A program made the position numbers and the translations under genes. Positions 59,831 through 64,000 of a stretch of 64,000 nt of DNA are shown piece after piece (the stretch's first letter is position 1; each line of letters starts with the position of its first letter). Below the pieces are notes generated by a model, which saw only the letters and a program-made list of their open reading frames with translations, was not told where the DNA came from and did no database searches. This DNA comes from Agelaius tricolor (taxonomy: Eukaryota > Chordata > Aves > Passeriformes > Icteridae). The stretch spans positions 81,880,881-81,944,880 of the forward strand of contig JALJCS010000001.1 in assembly GCA_023055355.1 (NCBI GenBank), read 5' to 3'.

Positions 59831-62800
59831 TTCCTTCAATACCCTCATTTTTAAGCTCGCTTCATTGAAATTTTTGCCCCCTTAAACCTTCCTTTCCCGT
59901 TTTTCATTTCCTCCCCACAGCCCCAAGACAGACTGTGCCACCACTCTGAAAACAGTAGTAATACTAAATTTTGCCTTGAAAAACTTAAATATTCTGCTGC
60001 AATATTCAGAATTCCTGCTTTACATATGCTTGGCCATTTTATTAGTCAGCACCACCATGAAACTTCCGAAAGTAACCATTGGTATGTTAATGCTGACAAT
60101 TCAGGCATCATATAAGTATGAAGATTTATTCTTTCAAAGCCAAGCTGTGGGTTTTCTGTGAAACCCATGCAAAGGGCTGGATAATGTTCCAATGTCCCAG
60201 CAGCAGGCTACAAGGTAAGTTGAGTCACTCATGGTATAATTTCATTTATGGAGTGTCTGAATCCTATTGTTCCCTTGCATGGCTCTGGAAATTGCACCAC
60301 AATGTAGCCCTAAGGAAGTTTACATATTTTGAGAAACAAATTGCTGGAGTAACCTGTTGTAATTCTGTTACAAATTCATTGAAACACGTGTTAGATGTGT
60401 CAGTACACAACTAATCACACAGAGACTGGTACTCACTGCTGAGTGTGTATTCTGGATAGAAAAAGTGCAGCTTGTCATCTTTCTACTATTGCACTTATTT
60501 GTATAACCTTTTACTTTTCTCAGTTTAATAAAATCTTGGCCAGGCTGACTTCATCCAGGTGCCTCACCAGCATGGTCTCTCAATGCATTCTCATCTGCAT
60601 GGTATCAGATGTTCAGTGTAGACTTAAAAGAAAAAAAGTCTTTTCCCAACTGTGCATTTTCCATTGCTCCATTACAAAAAAACCCTGATGGCCAAAATGT
60701 GTGAATTGGACAAATTTCACCTATTACTATGAGACAAATACTGGTTTTTAAGCAGTAGTATCTTCCCTTCTACAGTAAACAAGTTCTTTTTTTGCCACTG
60801 AAGTAATTTTAAATCATTTTGATTTGCTAAGGTGAGTATATAACAGACATAAAAACTGCTTGGTACTTATGTTCAGGTTCATCACCTATTACAGGCCTGT
60901 TTATTTGCAATTCATGAATTTAAAATTATGAACTCCTCATACTAAATGCTTGCAATGAAGCTTTTGCTTCCTTTCTTCTTGTCTATTGAAGGTAAGCATG
61001 AGATGCCACAATGCTTGAGTTCAATGCATAAAAAATTAGCAACATTTTAATAGCCCTTACAGGGTAATACAAGACTAAGATTTTTATTCAAACTAGGAAA
61101 ATTTTTTGTGCTTTGATAAGCAGGACAAACTTTTCTCTGGGACAAACTCTGCACAGGAAGATTTGTGATTTCTGAGCTGATCCAGCCTAGCTTGGAGAGA
61201 ATGGACAACAGCTGTTGGAGAAAATGAGGCAGAGTCTTCCTCTGGGCATTGCAGTGGTTTAAAGATCTGTCTATAGCTTGTACAATTCAAACAGTTACAA
61301 TTTAGGAGCCTTTGCAAAGCCTGAGAGCAAAAGGTTGAAAATATCAAATACTGATTTTTGGTGTGGCCAACGGTGTCTGGTAACAGCCAGAGGAGGGGTC
61401 TCTACAGCTTCTTGAGTCATCTGCTCTCCTCCTGGAAAGAAAATTATTTTCTATTAGTCCATTTAACATTCTCAGAACTGTGCTAAGAATTTAACAACAG
61501 CTCAGTATGCAGATGTAGCTCAGATCCTGTTCTGGGGTAGCAGTCTCTGCTTTCCCAAGAGGTACATGAAAAATATCTGAATTCAGCATTTTGGGACACA
61601 AAGCATCTGTTGGTGAAACTAAGAATGTGCTTTGGATTATCCCAAGTAATATAATTTACCTGATTTAAAATCCGGATTTATAAATCTTACATCACCATCA
61701 GGTCTTTCAATTAGTGAAAGGACCTTTGAATTTTATAGGATATGGAGGGAAAATAGAAGTAAAAGCTGCAAAGTTTCTCTTTACATGATTAGTTGAAACA
61801 TCTACATAGTCTCTATCATCAGAGATATCTGATCACTTCTTAGTCACTGCAGCACTGAGAGCCAACCCCATCCCACAGAGTGGAAGCAAATGTCTTGTGT
61901 AGATTCACTCTTATCATTTAAGAATTATTTTAAGAAATTAACAATATTTGAAGTCTTAACCATCTGAACAAATTAAGATAATTTCTGTTTCTGGCTCCAG
62001 TGAGATTATTGCTGATATTGCACTCTTTCATTACAGTAAACTGTTATGAAATCATAAATAAATCAACATATCTTTGGCATATGGAAAACACTTTTCAGTT
62101 TGACATAACTGAAACAAGTTCAGTGTTACATGTAGTTGCCTTTCCAAAGACAAAGACCATCCCCAGGCTGCTGTGGCTGAAACATGAAAAAAGGCAGCAT
62201 CACGTCTGAACCTCCACAGGCTGATAGACTTCCTCACTTGCCAGCTGTCTCCTTGGAAATCTCCGGACAGCAGGTGAAATTCATGTGCTGGTTGTAGTCT
62301 AGACTTCACCTGGGCATCTGAACCACTTCCAAAACAGTTTACCTAGACCTTGGATTTCTGCCAACAGCAGCCAGTCCAATGTAGACACCTACCTTGGCAC
62401 AGTCAATTTTTTTCATGTCTTCTCTGGTGAACAATTGGTTTTTGTAGTACAAAGGCTTTTGAGGAGCTGCATCAGCAGAAGCCATAAGTAGTAAAGACTA
62501 GTGTGACATTTTGTACCTGCTGTTGAAGTGGAGGCACAAACATATGATGAAGGGACTGTCTGATATATGGGAACATGTTGGATGCATTATAGTGATAAAT
62601 TACTTCCCTGTTACACCTAGGAGAGAGAAGTGATGCACATGCAGCATCCTGGCATATTGTCACTTCTGTTCCCAATGCAGGAGGAATCTGTGAAGGTAAC
62701 AACTCTTCTTATTTAGTTATGCCAGTGCTGGTCAATATTAAAAATCACAAAAAAGAAATAAAAATCCCATGTTTTATTTAGGCAGGGCCTTATTTCATTT

Positions 62801-64000
62801 TATGACTGTTTCTCTTTGAACCAGCTATAAACTTTCTAACCATAGGTAACTCAGAATGAATTTCTAGACAATTTACATAGTGAATACACATAATCTGATT
62901 AGAAACTGGTACTGCAGGAAGTCTGCAGGCAAATGCAATGACCATTTTGTAAGTATCTGTAAATTTGAGGTTTTCTTATGCTGAAAGAATAAAATGTCCC
63001 TTTCATCTTTCATCAAGAGGGTAGAAACACTGAGGGTTATCAGGTGGGTAAGACTGTGTTTGACTGCTCTAACTTCGTGCCCTCAATCATAGTGTAGGAT
63101 TGGATTAGTCTTTAATATGAGACTTGGAATATACTGTACCATCATTATCTTCCCCAGTGTGTCAGTGCAGAATATTAATAATATTCTTTTTTGTATGATA
63201 ATTCAGCACAGAGCATAGACTAATTTTTTTATAAGTAATTATATGTTTAGAAGCTGCCTTCCAGTTACATGATTAGACTATAACCAGTATTGCTATCTAT
63301 ACTTCATCAATACCGCAGATACCGCCTAATTGTGGAACAAATATCAGCAATGCTCAGGGTAAAAAACAATGTCACTGCCTCCTAGCTTCGTGATGACTCA
63401 TCAACCAAGATGTGTTATCAATCCTGTACCATAACCTTTGAGCTTCACAACACTGATCAAAAAAAGCTTTGGTTCTTCATATACTTTCTGAACGAAATAA
63501 TAATGCTTTTTTTTCTATCTTCCCTCTCCCACATTCCAGTGCAGTATCAACCAGGCAGAAATATTTAGCATATTTCCAGCACTAGGCTGTAATTTTAATT
63601 TTTGTGCTGCATGCACATCTCTAGACAGGTGTTTTGAAATGTAAATAAAAAGCAGTGTAGTGTGGGACTTAGTACACGAGCTGCTGTAGAATACTCTAGC
63701 AGGATGAGAAGCACAACATCTATCTGCTTAATAGGGCAGCAACCTTGTGTAATGAGCAGAAACCACTCATTTAAAATCTTTACTACAGCTCCCCAGCTAA
63801 AATATAAAACACATTCTGAGGAAGCAGGAGGTGGAATAGCAGAGCTCCAGCATAACGTAGAGGGCAGAGCAGCTCAGTAAAACCCCCTGGGTGATGTGCA
63901 GAGGAAGGGTGTGCCAGGCTCTCCAGCAGGGCAGGAGCCAGCAAAGAGCAGCAGGCAGTGTCTGCTCTGAGCCGCGATGCTGAGCAGCCAAAGGCTGTGG
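59831..64000. other. Intergenic, no gene seen
   Basis: AT-rich unique sequence to the end of the window. Short open frames lack known domains. In vertebrates the region beyond CMPK2 is gene-poor, which agrees. Confidence 0.55.

Noticed and set aside
1..64000. CRISPR arrays, operons, tRNA or rRNA genes
   Set aside because: This is eukaryotic nuclear DNA. No cloverleaf-like tRNA, rRNA segment or CRISPR-type spaced repeat array was noticed.

Overview
The window is vertebrate nuclear DNA and almost certainly avian, probably a songbird. It carries many CR1 LINE fragments, including the typical bird CR1 3' tail, and avian-type solo LTRs. Two intron-containing genes match vertebrate proteins exon by exon. 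Coding sequence fills only about 3% of the window.

Layout from left to right. Positions 1-22,200 are AT-rich non-coding DNA, probably intron 1 of RNF144A, which is expected here on the minus strand by synteny; no RNF144A coding exon was found. A CpG island at about 22.24-23.70 kb is the likely RNF144A promoter, with a candidate non-coding first exon ending at a good minus-strand splice donor at 22,869. RSAD2 (viperin) runs on the minus strand: coding exons at 32,400-32,088, 31,900-31,739, 31,261-31,032, 29,884-29,735, 28,047-28,015 and 27,446-27,282 give an intact 350-residue protein. Its 3'UTR probably extends to about 24.18 kb. CMPK2 runs head to head with it on the plus strand: coding exons at 39,225-39,320, 39,659-39,773, 40,578-40,779, 41,947-42,180 and 43,107-43,227, with a polyA signal near 44.21 kb. 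From 44.2 kb to the end there is no recognisable gene. That stretch holds CR1 copies, two solo LTRs, a duplicated repeat pair and a GT-rich satellite of about 780 bp.

How the genes work together. CMPK2 is a mitochondrial nucleoside monophosphate kinase that feeds CDP/CTP pools. Viperin is a radical-SAM enzyme that turns CTP into the chain terminator ddhCTP. They form the conserved interferon-induced CMPK2-RSAD2 pair, and both promoters here carry ISRE-type motifs.

Points of most interest: (1) CMPK2 appears to have a drastically shortened exon 1, a short Arg-rich presequence joined directly to the kinase domain (about 255 residues against about 450 in mammals), with a CR1 fragment filling most of the tiny intron 1; (2) a solo LTR with a 6-bp target duplication lies in RSAD2 intron 3, antisense to the gene, and carries a perfect ISRE core; (3) a near-identical 118-bp tandem duplication lies in the RSAD2 5'UTR; (4) a perfect ISRE lies 7 kb downstream of CMPK2, near a second solo LTR.
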